Source: Dirofilaria immitis (lineage: Eukaryota > Nematoda > Chromadorea > Rhabditida > Onchocercidae). Taken from it: 64,000 nt of DNA. The position numbers and the translations under genes are program-made. The notes under the pieces are model-generated. The model had not been told where the DNA came from. It made no database searches and was given only the letters and a program-made list of their open reading frames with translations. The stretch lies in NCBI GenBank assembly GCA_024305405.1, contig JAKNDB010000109.1, forward strand, positions 5,952,001 to 6,016,000, read 5' to 3'. Shown in pieces: positions 40,362 to 51,627 of the stretch (the first letter of the stretch is position 1; the number at the start of each line of letters is the position of its first letter).

Positions 40362-41745
40362 ATGGCAAGACCGACTATTCGCCGTAATCGTTTCTTCTGG
40401 GAGTTAGTTGTTGCTTTTATGTTGGTTGTCTCTGCTGCCGTTTTTCAAACATTTCATTTTTTCAACAATGCGTGGTTGGTGCAAACCAATGGTTCATATA
40501 TCTATCAGGTTTTTGCCAGCATTCTTTTACCAATGTTTGCGTGGTCCGTTTGAGATGTTTGAATTTCATTACCGACCCTGATACTGATTTTTTAATTAAA
40601 ATTTAAACTGATCTCCAATATGCAAAGATTATATAATTCGTAGCATTTATTTCACATTATAACGTGCTTTAATGAAATGCGAAATAGGCAGCTTTACGTT
40701 ACAATGGCTTCAGTCATTGAAAAACCAAGAAAGGGAAGGAAACATGCAATGGAGAGATTCTCGCATAAAATTGAATCGTAAATGTAAATAAGTTGCAGTC
40801 AACTAAGCGTCCAGTTTTCTTTCAGCATAAAGAAATTTTTAAAATTTCGTTTTTATTATATGTAGACTGTTTTTAAGAAATAATGGGTTTTCAGCGTGGC
40901 TTAGAGACGACTGTGTAAAAAATGAAGAATTTTTAGATGGAATTAGATGTACAGGATGGTTGAATAATAAATATAATACCTTCGTTATAAATGGCCAGAA
41001 TCTTACTGCTTCAGATGTTGTTCCACCCTCTATAGGTAATTTCTCTTATTTCGTTATGTATTGTTTTCAAGAAATGGGATTTTTCAATCGTATTTTTTAA
41101 TTAGTTAAATAGTTGCTCAATACATTCAGCAAATAAAACGCTTCATCTTTTTGCTCCAATATCATCTCTATCAAATTTCAGGACTGAAAATGGCACGAGT
41201 TTTTATGATTTTCAGCATGCTCTTATATTTAGTCGTTATTTTCTCGTTATTTTTTACTTGTGTAAAACGTGATCTCAAAATGCAAAAACTCTTGTGCGGT
41301 GTAACTGTACTGCTAAGTTAGTGATTGTATCCCTGTTTCACTTTATTTTCTTTTATGTTTAATGATGTTATTTTTAAATCAGATGGATCTTTTCTTTTCA
41401 ACGTATCCCGTCAAATGGTTTCCCTTTCAGTTTCTATCAATTTGTTCATTATATTCCTTGTTTTGGTAGATAGCTCAGAACCATTCATCAAAACCATGAA
41501 ATACGTAAGTTCTTTACTCGGCTTCTCTGATGGTTTGAAAAGTACTGACACCATTATGCCTTTCATTATTGAGTTTCAACTTTGTTCTAGTGTTCACTTG
41601 GCAGTGCATTTTACAACTTTCTTTATCGTATTTGTTGTTATGGATTGAAGCGCAGTACATTTTGATTCTTGGATTGACGTTTACGATGATATGCGCACGA
41701 ACGATCTGTCAATTGGACTTTTCAGTCAAATTTGGAGAAATATAA
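40362..41745 (+). CDS. Claudin/PMP22-like four-transmembrane protein
   Basis: Exon 1 (from ATG 40,362) gives a basic N-terminus MARPTIRRNRF and TM1 (WELVVAFMLVVSAAVFQTF), then a loop. Exon 2 (after TTTCAG, about 40,896-41,035) reads AWLRDDC and then GIRCTGW, a W...C...C loop like the claudin superfamily. Exon 3 (from about 41,183) carries TM2 (ARVFMIFSMLLYLVVIFSLFF). Exon 4 (from about 41,385) carries TM3 (VSLSVSINLFIIFLVL). The last exon (after TTCTAG near 41,590) carries TM4 (ILILGLTFTMICA) and stop TAA at 41,743-41,745. Such proteins sit in cell junctions or act as channel subunits. The exact nematode family is not recognised and exon phases were checked only in part. Confidence 0.6.
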
Positions 41746-42076
41746 CTTCGTAAAATAAAAGCATCCGTTTTTTAATGTATATGGTCTGAGTATAATTTAT
41801 TCGCTAAAATTTTGATATAAATAATAAATTTATCTGCTTCAAAGAAACAAATTATAAAAAGCAATGGAATTTTCAGATGTTCGGTCAAGAAATATGAATT
41901 ATGTGGGAGTCACAATATTAATTCCGGAAGATACTAGCGAAGAAATATTTGGGAATCTGAGCCATTCGATCAAGTAAATCCGTTATTCTGAACTAACAAA
42001 CAAATACATTAAAGTTCTCTGCATAGGACATGTATTTAGGTCGACCGATATATCGTTAATTCGTCACTTTGTGAAC

Positions 42077-42800
42077 TTATCTACGAAACTGCTCCAGCAA
42101 TAAAATTCCAATGTGTGTATCTGTAATTAGCTGTCTCTCTGAAATATGCAGTTTTATAACAAGAGCAAGTTGAAGACCCATTAGAAACATGAGGATGAAA
42201 GTTACTGCTAATTTCGCTAGTGTCAATTTTTCAGAAATATCGGAATCAACAAATGAGTGAAAGGTGGAATAATGAAGATGGTGGAATAAAAATGTTATAA
42301 ACAATAAAGATTTTATGATTAACTTGCTATCTGGAAAGGATGATACTATGCAGTGAAAAAAGCCGTATTACTGACAATGATCACAGAATTAGGCGTATAG
42401 TATACAAGAACAAGTGACCAGAGTAGAATGACTATATCTAATAAAAAAAAGTTTTAAAACTATATCATCATAAAGCACAATGAATTCTAAAGTGCTTCAG
42501 AACTGGACTAAAGTCACTTTACAAACAAACAGTATGCATGCATTTGCTTTATTAGGGGCAAAGACAACTTCAGAGTGTAGATCTCCAGATTTGTGCACTG
42601 ATTTCGCTAGACTTATTCCTTACGTCACAATTTATATCATATCTATCCCAACCTCCAAAAAGCGACTGCATTAAAAGACAAAGGACAAGTAGATACATTC
42701 CAAACAAGCAAGATATGAATAATGTTATTCGAAAAGGAGCAGTAAAGCTGAAAACGCTGCTTGATAAACAAATTATGCTACAATTCACGAAATGTGCACT
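42077..42800 (-). CDS. Small multi-transmembrane protein, possibly claudin-like
   Basis: Three candidate exons, right to left. About 42,785-42,640: TM segment (ITLFISCLFGMYLLVLCLL) then FGGWDRYDINCD at a GTAAGG donor. About 42,440-42,375: IVILLWSLVLVYYTPNSVII, after a TTATTAG acceptor and before a GTAATAC donor. About 42,270-42,077: LAKLAVTFILMFLMGLQLALVI, a polar tail and stop at 42,077-42,079. The start codon and one expected TM segment are missing. The gene is convergent with the plus-strand tetraspan gene that ends 332 bases away, and has a similar layout (TM, W...C loop, TMs), so the two may be related. No family name can be given. Confidence 0.4.
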
Positions 42801-42829
42801 TGCTGAACGATACATTGATATGCCCTTAT

Positions 42830-43590
42830 GTTTCGATTAAAACTGATATGAAAAGCATATATTCATATGATCAGTTGAAAAAAAGATACATTTCAATTTT
42901 CCATAAATGGCATTTCAGAATGACTTGGTGGGTAGTTTACATTTTTTTATATATTTCATCATAGTCAAGAAAGAACGGGGAAAAAGTCCTTCCGAAACTA
43001 CATTCGGCCACTGCTTTTGAAAGATTTGAAATATTTTCGGAAAAATTTGAAAAAGATGTTGCAAATAAAAAAATGGTACGCACCGCTTGAAACATATGTT
43101 GTCTCCGTAGTCCAATGTAAAAAGTATACGCCGCCCTTTCTAGGTATTGAGAAATGTGTTGAGAGGTTTTGTAAGTAAAAGGTTTTATGTTGGAAATTTG
43201 GGAATATTTTTTGAATGAATATTTCTGAAAAATTTCAGTATGCTACTACTGTTTGAAACAGATTTATAAAAAGCACATGATATATGTTATCGCAAAGAAA
43301 ATCTAAAGATTCAAACAGAGAACTTTCAGATTTTGCAGCTCATTCTATGTGAAGAAGACGACCTACGTTCATATACGGCACAGAAATTTGAGTAAAATGT
43401 TGCTTAAAATAATAAGAATCAGAAACATGAAACAAAAAGTTCGTCTTATAAACAATCCAGATAACTATAAAAAATACTGACTTAACAACTTCTGAGTATA
43501 ATTGTTCAAATTAACACTATAAAAACATCTTTATAGATTTTTCCACCTTAATGAATGATCCATCCGCAAACTGACACAAAATTAGAAGCG
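42830..43590. other. Intergenic region, no gene seen
   Basis: AT-rich spacer upstream of the small multi-TM gene and downstream of gly-20, both on the minus strand. Only short frames without motif or splice support. Confidence 0.5.
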
Positions 43591-43597
43591 ATGAGTC

Positions 43598-46500
43598 TTA
43601 GACTGGAAAAATAAGAGGGTGGCTGATATGTGTATAATTATTGATGCTTGTTAGAGTATTCAAATAAAAACTATAAGCAGCAAGACTAGGCACATGTGAA
43701 TTATTGAGGCAAAGTTCATGATCCCGTATATCGCCCCATCCACCATTTTCCCTCGAAGGTTTCAATGTTCGCTTCAAGTTCTCTGCCACTACCATTTTCT
43801 GCGGGAACAAAGAATCCGCTAAGCTACTAAAAAGTTCAGCAGCCTGAAAATTTTATGATCTTTCCTATTTCCTGAGTTCATCGATTTTAATAGGAAATTT
43901 AACAAACTTCAACATAACTATTTTCAACTGAACAGAAAACAAACCACTGTGGTAGCATTATGAACGGCACAACGATGAGTATGTATGCCACAATCACCGA
44001 TATGTATGACACGAGGAGCTTTAACAGTAATGACCTTCAACCGTGAAGGCAAGCACTTCATGCTAACGTGTAACAATGACCAATCCCAGTTATAATCATC
44101 GTACTTACAGAACAACTAAAAGATAAGACTTTAAATCTCAAAAAATTTTTCTTCACTAAGAAACAAAGTTGGAGCTTACTTCTGTACAATTTTTGATCAG
44201 CTTCCATGTATCCGTATTGATTGCCATTCCCATATTATGTTTGGAACTAAACCATGGATAAATACCCAATCGATTCAAATCGGCCTTAAAATTATTGTAC
44301 TGCTTGAGATATAATCCAAGGCTTATCACTTGACATTCCGCGCAGAAACTGAAAAGTACAACACACTTTTTAGCATAACAAAAACAAAAACAAAGTAGAT
44401 TTCATACAGTTGTAATCATATGAAAAACTTCTGAATATCATACGTTCAAATGCCTAAAGATTTATATATGAAATTTTTGTATTTCAAGAAATTCAACTAC
44501 CAAAACTATTAAATTAAGAAAAATACGAAACCACTCACTTCGATTTATTATCCACAATTAAACGCATAACATGTAAAAAATCTGGCGAAACATAGTGGTC
44601 CTCCTCCAATAATATTACCCACGCTTTTGTCAAAACATATTGTTTTAATATTCCATCGAATACGTAATTCATCTGTTAGACATAATAAAAAGTTTAAAAA
44701 AATTAAGAAAAAGATCTGTGATGCAAGAACTCTTCTCGAAAATTGATTTTTAGTGGGAGTGATAAGACCACTGACAAACAGTCTAAATGTTTCGTTATTT
44801 TTATTATTTATTCGAAAAAAAAATGAATCAAAGGTCATTTTTAAGAACTTCAGAACAAACAACCTTCCACCACCAATGGTGTTTGATTTGTGTCAACTGA
44901 GCCACACGAAAATGGCCATATTTATCTGGATTTTTCCAATTATTACACTTTAAAGAGCAGCTCTAAAATTTGAAAAAGGATTTACGCGAGAATTAATAAA
45001 ATTCCCGGAAAAAATTTTTAAATGCAAAAAATCTTTCGATATAGATTAAATGCAGTTTACTCTTGTTCAGTCGCCTTTTCTGGACAATCCGAAGGATCCT
45101 GTCCAGGAAAAACATCTGGAAACAATTGAATATTGTATGGATAGAATATTTGCATTACCTGAAACAGAAAATTATTGTGGCTATCTTTGAACATTCAAAA
45201 ATCGTTAATTAATTTAAAATCCTTTTAACGAGTAAAGAATTTCAGCTTAATTTACTTTAATAGAAATCCGAATTTCTCCAATTTTCAATTTCAAAATGCA
45301 ACTGATGAAAAAGACGCCTCCTTTTCTCGCCATTACTCCAGTTCACCTTTTGTAGTAAATAACATACTAAACAAAAATTTATCCCTTTAATTAGTCTGTT
45401 TATAGCTGCAGATGAATAATCATGACTAAAAATCAGCAACGTAGTTTCAATATATCAGGTATCTCTGAGGGTAGAAATCAATTCTTTTAAATATTCGATA
45501 CGATTATGGACCTGCAAAACTTCGTATATCTATCGTACATAAATGCAGTTTAAAACCGCATCCTCCAGAACTATAAGTAAAGAAAGGTTCCGTCACGTGT
45601 AATAATAAGATGTTCCACCACAACTATTTAGAAAAGTGGGTTTCAAAGTAACCGAAAAAACCTACTACATAAGTTACATTCAAAAAAAACTTGCTTGGAC
45701 GACCAATACAATTTCCACGTTTTGCAATGGACCATGCTTATCTGTATTCAGAATCTCATAGTTCGCATTAAGAAATTCAATCGAATGGACAATTTCTTCT
45801 TTGCTTAAAGATAATGGTGTAGTTCGAAACATCCATCCTAATTCAAGTTCCCGCTGCAACAAGAAAAAGTATAATTGAGGTATAATGCAGTCACAGTCTT
45901 CAAACGTAACATAATAATTCATTTTAAAAATTCCAGTTACAATTACTAAGAGTACTGTATCTTCAGCAGATATCATTAATTCCGATGCAATTATCATACG
46001 CTCACCATTGAATGAAATTGAAAGCACTATTTAGTTGCATCTCCTTCATATACGGTTAAAATGAAACTCAAGAAAACAAAAAACACAGATGGTTCTTTTA
46101 CCACTATTAAACCAGTTTTTCATCCAATTACATTGTTGAAATTTAATCTAACCAGCTAACAAAATAAATTGTTGCAGAAAACCTTACATCATCTTGTTCA
46201 GAGATTGACAGTGATTGTTTTCCTGGAGCATGGTATAGCGAATGTCCAAAGTTTCTATTAGTACTTAGATATGGACTTTGCAAACTGACCATCAAAAATC
46301 CAATCTATAAAAAAAAATCTTCCTGTTAACCATACACGAAAAATAGTAATTTTTTACCAGATACAAAACTGCTCAGTCACACTACACTAGAAACATCAAA
46401 ATGTAGTGAATTCATAACAAAATCATAATTATGACCTACACGCAGTTAAAATATTTAATATATAACAAAGAATGATTCAGCGTTATATAGAAGACATGTT

Positions 46501-46971
46501 CAAGGAAAAGAGCGTAAAAGTGGAAGAGGTATTATTCATCCGAACAGGAAGAGAAAAAGGGTAAGAAACATAAATTAGTTGGAAACAGCGACTTTTGGAC
46601 TAAGATTTTGGCCCCAATTGCTTCGATCTTAAACTTGAGATTGAAAGGATAAGTCAATTTCCTCACTCATCCTTCCTTTTATCTAGCTATTCATCGTACA
46701 ATATTTTACCTCATACATAAGATACCACATATGAAATCTGTAATAAATTAATCATGGGAGAATATGTTTAACTGTAAATCATGTAAATCATAGCTTTGTT
46801 ATTAGTTACTATCATTATGGATTAAATAGTGACTTCAACTATCTATGTTTAATGATTCAATATTTTAAGGAATCAAAATAAATAATCCACAAAAAGAAAA
46901 ATAAGCATAAAACTTACAAACGAAATGACGATAACTGCATTTAAACAACGTACGAATCTCTGGCGGAACAT
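43598..46971 (-). CDS. gly-20: MGAT2: alpha-1,6-mannosyl-glycoprotein 2-beta-N-acetylglucosaminyltransferase (GnT II), with in-frame TGA
   Basis: Golgi type II enzyme that adds GlcNAc to the alpha-1,6 arm in complex N-glycan synthesis. Start ATG 46,971 abuts a TTTCTTAG acceptor; a short basic tail and signal anchor (VIVISF|IGFLMVSL) span the first intron. Then FGPLQN-like sequence and VIVVQ-like end (about 45,850-45,690), VHNRIEYLKELISTL and LLIFSHD (45,497-45,400), IFYPYNIQLFPDVFPGQDPS (about 45,150), KYGHFRVAQLTQIKHHWWWK (about 44,930-44,860), ILLEEDHYVSPDF with the conserved EED (about 44,610), NMGMAINTDTWKLIKNC (about 44,230), YDDYNWDWSLLH (about 44,100), IHIGDCGIH (about 43,990) and NGGWGDIRDHELC (about 43,740), ending at stop 43,598. 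All key blocks are present. A TGA at 45,455-45,457 interrupts the VHNR exon. Family certain; functional status uncertain. Confidence 0.93.
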
Positions 46972-46981
46972 CTAAGAAAAC
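46972..46981 (-). other. Putative trans-splice acceptor of gly-20
   Basis: On the minus strand TTTTCTTAG lies immediately before the ATG, without an upstream coding exon, as for a spliced-leader acceptor. It supports the start chosen. Confidence 0.45.
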
Positions 46982-46984
46982 ATT

Positions 46985-48440
46985 ATTGATACCTATAACA
47001 CAGAAGACGTTGTAGGCCTTTATTATACTGTTTTCCTGTCATCAAAATTTACGCATTCCAATGAGAATCAACTGCAACCAAAAACTTACTACTTTATCTT
47101 TATGAATCCTTTATGCCAATATGGATAAAATGATAAGATACACATGACGGCTGCAACATTCAACCCTTCCCAATGTTTTTAATAACAAAACAAACAAACA
47201 TTATCACTACTTTTTTACATTAAAAATGAAGCAATTGCTATATCTTATTATTGAATTACCAATAAACATTTCTCATAATTTTCCAAATCAAAATTAAAAA
47301 AAATTAAGTCCGACTGCTAGAATCTATCATTGAATTACAACAAAATTACGAAAAATTTGATTTGAAGCGGCAAAAACATATTTTATGCAACAGCATCTTC
47401 CAAGAAACCGCACACCAATGACGAAGAGAACAAGTAAACCTACGCAAAAACAAACCGTAATTATAGAGTTAATAAAAGCCAAAGAAAACAACTGGATATG
47501 GATTTACAAGTTGATATATAATATATCCGCATGCATTATTCCAGTCTATCTCGAATTTTTAACTTTACTTTGCCAATAAAATTGTTTTCTCTGCAGATCT
47601 ATAGTTCATTAATAAACTTCTTCACAGAAAATTGTAATATTTCAACATGTACACTGCAAATACAGAACAGTCCTATGAAACATCGAAAAAAAGCAGAAGG
47701 TGAAAAAAGCTTAAACTATACTGTCAGAAATAAAATCTAGTGAACAAGTCATTTTCCTGGCAACCCAGTGATCTCACTAATACAGAACTTTATTACTGAC
47801 GTGTAAGTTTTATAAGTATAATACATAAGATAACGCAAATCCAATCAAAAATTCCATTAAGTAGAATAAAAAGTCCAAATATGTAAAACCTGTCCTGAAA
47901 GATCTCGTTATCCGGTCATCAACTGTATTTGTAGGTATTGTTATCATTAGATCATCTTGGAACAATCTTTTTCAGTCGATTAGACATCGTTAGTTCAATA
48001 CTGCAACCTTGACCATATTTCCAATGAAATCCTATGCTATAATTCTAAATTTCCGTTGGTAAAACAACCAAAAATAAAACTGATGGGTTTAAGATGCAAA
48101 TATTTGATAAAAATTCATTTCCCACATTAATATTTCTACTTTTTTCTCTATTTATCGTAGTAATGGCGAAAATAAGTTTGCATATCGCAGAAGAAATTGT
48201 TTACGGAAGCAGTTTGGTGGTAAAGAGTAAGGTAAATGAGACCGGAAAAAAGACTGTCTGACTTTAGAATGGATGAGGCTTTAATCCTACAACATTGAAA
48301 TAGATGACAGAAATTCTTAAATAGTAGAGAAAAAAATCATTGACATATCAGTGATACTAGAATAAACCCATTTTTAAAAATTAGCATGAACTACCAAAAT
48401 TTCATGCAAATTATGCCAATATAAATTCAGTAGGGCAAAG
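46985..48440. other. Intergenic region, no gene seen
   Basis: AT-rich spacer between the NFRKB 3' end and the gly-20 start, both on the minus strand. Plus-strand frames at 47,385-47,740 are short, lysine/asparagine-rich and unsupported. The roughly 1.5-kb gap is wider than typical spacing in nematode operons. Confidence 0.5.
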
Positions 48441-48444
48441 TTAC

Positions 48445-50841
48445 TCATTTTACGGATTTAAATGGCAATTTCATCGCTTCCGAAACTTCAGCCGACAAAT
48501 TTCTTTCAGCGATACAAGCCACGCCGGCTCTTTCATAAACGTTTTCAATACCAATGTCCGAAATATCCAAAGAAGGTGAGTCCTAAATAAATGTATATTA
48601 CCATATTTTGCGATATGCAAAAACGTTCCAGTCCAATAAATTTGAATTTCATGAATAACGTACAGGTTCTTGTTCTTTCAGATTTTTATAATCTTTCAGC
48701 ATGCGTTTGACATCATCCATGTAAACCGGTTGATGTAGATCATAATCTGAAAGAAATCAATCATTGCTAACATATCCTCAATATCTTCAATAAAGTTTCA
48801 GTCACAAATAGAAGCACAATGCATTAAAAGAAACGAAACATGAAATGAAAAAACACCAACCTTATAAAAATTACTGAAACTATGATACTTACCGACAAAA
48901 TCAGGGGAAAAAGAGTGCTCTGCCCAGCACGAGCCATTGGAATCTTATTTAAATCACCGAATTCTGAAACTGAATACTAATCAGCTGGTAATTTATTCGT
49001 GAAGATCACATTAAAAAGATATTTGGTTAAGGCATTCTACTTTCGTGCATAAATTACACGTAATGACTCGTTAAAGCCAAAATAAATACTTCCAAACTGA
49101 AATCATACAAGATCAGTGCTATATTTGAAAAAGATGAATTTTTACTACAATATAAGATCTCACTAGAAATCTGTGAAGATTATGAGTGATAAAATTTTTA
49201 TTCCTATTTCCACAGTGTGTAATGAAAGAGTTTCTCATTAAAAATTGAAACATTATGTAAAGTTAAAATATCTAAACTTTTTAATGGAAACCTACCTTCT
49301 TCATCTGAAGAGAAACCTGTTTTTCCCCAACTTCCTCTCGCACTCGGTTTAATATTCTGTAATTCTCTGTAGTTTTGGTTGGAAACAAATAATGTTGGAC
49401 ATATCATCATCATATAAGCTACTTTATATTATTAAAAAATCCTTGTAATTAAAATTATTTAATAATCGTTTTAGATATATAATCTTATAAATATTCGTGT
49501 ATGAATTTTATATCAAATGTTTATAAAAATATCGAAGCAGCTTCCAAATAAATTTATTTTGGAACTTACAACTTCAGTCGAGCTGCAGTACGCCATTTAA
49601 TTCTTTTCGATATTTTCGATTTTCGAAAAAACCTGGTGTAAGCACTTTCTTCGCTACGGGTTCCTCAAACACGCTTGAACTGGTATATTTCACGAATTCT
49701 CTCTAAAATCACTGTGTCTATAATGAAGCGGCAGGACAGTACATGTCAAAGGATGCAAATTAACGATTTTTTGAAGTAGGAAGTAATCAACTTTAATAAA
49801 AAGATACAAAATTGGTAGTAAAATACAAGGTTCAAGAATATATAAGTTACAGCTAATACAATACACTAAACATAATTATGATTTCAGTAGCAATCGGTAC
49901 TTCCTAAATTTATTTCTACTTCTCATTCTCATACCACATCGATCTCAAAGAAAAATACTTACATTTCGGGAAATGAGAAGTGATTTTAAAACTGTCATAT
50001 AATAATGGCGTATATAATGGTCGTATAAAACTCTTCGATTATCACGTAATTGTACTTGATCTGATGGTCTTTCTGGATTAAACCAACCACCTAAATTGTA
50101 GGAATATGAGAAATTAAGGCGCTCATACAAAGAATAATGCATTTAACTTATTTAGCAAATTTAATTATGCAGCAGCAGAGCATTGAACCAAATATGCACA
50201 TCTTCAACCGCAATGTACAAGTTCTATTTATTAAGTAACAAACTGAGCTTACACCGAATCTTTGAATGTAGTTTCCCTAACGGGTTTCCGAAATACAAAT
50301 TTGGATCTGCTGTAAAAATAATATCTAGGATTTTCTCTTCGTCCTTATCTGATTCTTCATATTTGGGCAGGAAACGCTGAAACATTGTGTTCGAGTTATT
50401 TCTAAATAATGATGTGCTGTATGAGCGCATACTGAAAAAACGGTGGATAGTGACAAGAAATTATACCTTCAAGTAATTTTGTGTATCGGTACCAAGACTT
50501 TGAAATGCATGCTTGGTTATCACTGCCCGGAATACTGTTTCCTGCAAGAATATATTGAGAGTTGATATAAAGATAATGCATATTTTAAATTAAGCATAAC
50601 CCTATAAAATATTTAGAAATACTTATTTCGATGTATTTCGAGCAATCAGAACTTAGTCAAGTCATCTAGTGCAGCTATTTTGGTGTAATGAATGCATGGC
50701 AACCTGCTCCACAATGATGGTTGGTACTTGGACAATCTCACCGCCAAGACATAAACGTGAAAAGTGTGAACTCGGCGCGTTTGTTCTTTTCATCCCTGAA
50801 TACGTTGATAATTTCTGGCCCCTATCCTCAACATTCTTCAT
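48445..50841 (-). CDS. nfrkb: NFRKB (INO80 complex subunit G) homologue, short form with DEUBAD domain
   Basis: Exons right to left: LSTYSGMKRTNAPSSHFSRL with LGGEIVQVPTIIVEQ (about 50,840-50,705); ETVFRAVITKHAFQSLGTD (about 50,545-50,467); RFLPKYEESDKDEEKILDII and YFGNPLGKLHSKI (about 50,380-50,245); GWFNPERPSDQVQLRDNRR and YDHYIRHYYMTVLKSLL (about 50,090-49,965); KRIKWRTAARLK (near 49,590); NYRELQNIKPSARGSW and FSSDEEG (about 49,380-49,300); DLHQPVYMDDVKRMLKDYK (about 48,745); last exon with SLDISDIGIENVYERAG, stop 48,445-48,447. Block order and wording match the NFRKB N-terminal third (RFLP..., FGNPL, FNPE..., WRT..., SSDEE, IMLK). In vertebrates this DEUBAD region recruits and inhibits UCH37 within INO80. 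The winged-helix domain and long Ser/Thr tail of the human protein (about 1,300 residues) are absent. ATG 50,841 is provisional. Confidence 0.82.
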
Positions 50842-50996
50842 TACAGTCAAAGCCTATAACAATATACTGTATAGAAACTTTATGTCACCCTTATGCTTAT
50901 TGACTGATGGCGTCTCCGTAATAAATGCCGCCTCGTGACAATGACAATCAGCTTTTTCGTCCTGTCTAGTAACAGCTGACGGTATTCAACGGTTGG

Positions 50997-51179
50997 TTGA
51001 TCGTTACACTGAGCTCTGCGGATGGAATTCAGTATGCTTCAGGTTCAAGTAAGTTAAGATGTTGTGCTAGCTCAATTGCAGAAAAATTTAATGTGGTTAA
51101 AGATGACTGGAATGGTTTTAATATCTTGCATAAAGCCGCAGCAAGAGTCGGTGGATTGGATGTTCAATCTAAGCTTTGA
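50997..51179 (+). pseudogene. nuoG: Relic of NADH-quinone oxidoreductase subunit G (NuoG), bacterial type
   Basis: About 40 residues at 51,052-51,165 read ASSIAEKFNVVKDDWNGFNI followed by LHKAAARVGGLDV. This matches the molybdopterin-like domain of complex I subunit NuoG/NDUFS1, and the DWNGFN..LH..A.RVGGLD pattern is closer to alphaproteobacterial NuoG than to the metazoan form as I remember it. Just upstream, a fragment around ADGIQ may be the decayed RADGA segment of the same domain, with the frame no longer clean. Similarity stops at about 51,165, where a 23-bp tandem repeat begins and a stop follows. There is no start, no continuation and no splice support. Most likely a nuclear insertion of Wolbachia DNA; a nuo-5 pseudogene fragment is the alternative. 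Confidence 0.6.
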
Positions 51180-51211
51180 TCTCATGAGAATCTAAACTTT
51201 GATCTCATAAA
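51166..51211. repeat. 23-bp tandem repeat, two copies
   Basis: Copies at 51,166-51,188 and 51,189-51,211, each built on AATCTAARCTTTGATCTCAT, differ at about three positions. They begin where the NuoG-like similarity ends, so they may mark an insertion junction or later slippage. Confidence 0.8.
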
Positions 51212-51620
51212 TCAGTTGTTAACAGTTAAGGAAGTAACTGAAGGATATGATGGTTTTTATTTCATTTTTCATAATAGTTTTCATCGTGTTTTTGAGATTT
51301 ATTGATCGAAAAGATTTAGTTCGAGACTAATCTGTTAAATTTCATTTAAATACACGGATTTTTATTGCGGAGGTCATGCCCCGATTTCTTTTTTCGGAAC
51401 AGATTTTATAGTGAAGCGGAAGAGATAATCTGTCTATTTTATAATTAAATGGAAATAGAGAATCTGTTTTAAAGATTTTTAAAAGTGTTAGTGTGCAATC
51501 CTGATCGATTTCTAGCACTGTAATAATTCTCTGCATAATTTTTTGAAAAAAGGTAACATTCATTACATCTATTTGCTTCAGCCTTATATTTTCAAGATTA
51601 GGAGGGTCATAACATTATCT

Positions 51621-51627
51621 TTTAGTA
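51621..51627 (+). other. Putative trans-splice acceptor of NELF-B
   Basis: TTTTAG followed by a single T before the ATG at 51,628, without an upstream coding exon. It fits a spliced-leader acceptor and supports the start. Confidence 0.4.

Larger units (their letters stand above)
50842..51627. promoter_or_regulatory. Shared divergent upstream region of NFRKB and NELF-B
   Basis: About 0.8 kb separates the provisional NFRKB start (minus) from the NELF-B ATG (plus). It therefore probably contains both promoters, and it also carries the NuoG-like relic and a 23-bp tandem repeat. No core promoter motif was identified. Confidence 0.4.

Noticed and set aside
42480..42674. 64-codon plus-strand frame as a small gene
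   Set aside because: It overlaps, antisense, the exon and GTAAGG donor of the small minus-strand multi-TM gene.
45455..45457. Selenocysteine or programmed recoding at the TGA in gly-20
   Set aside because: The aligned residue in MGAT2 is not a redox cysteine and no reason exists for selenocysteine; read-through remains only a remote option beside substitution or sequencing error.
45420..45462. A tiny AT-AC type intron (ATACCT...TTTTTAG) removing the gly-20 TGA
   Set aside because: It would be under 45 bases and would delete the conserved YIETTLLIF segment that aligns without a gap to MGAT2.
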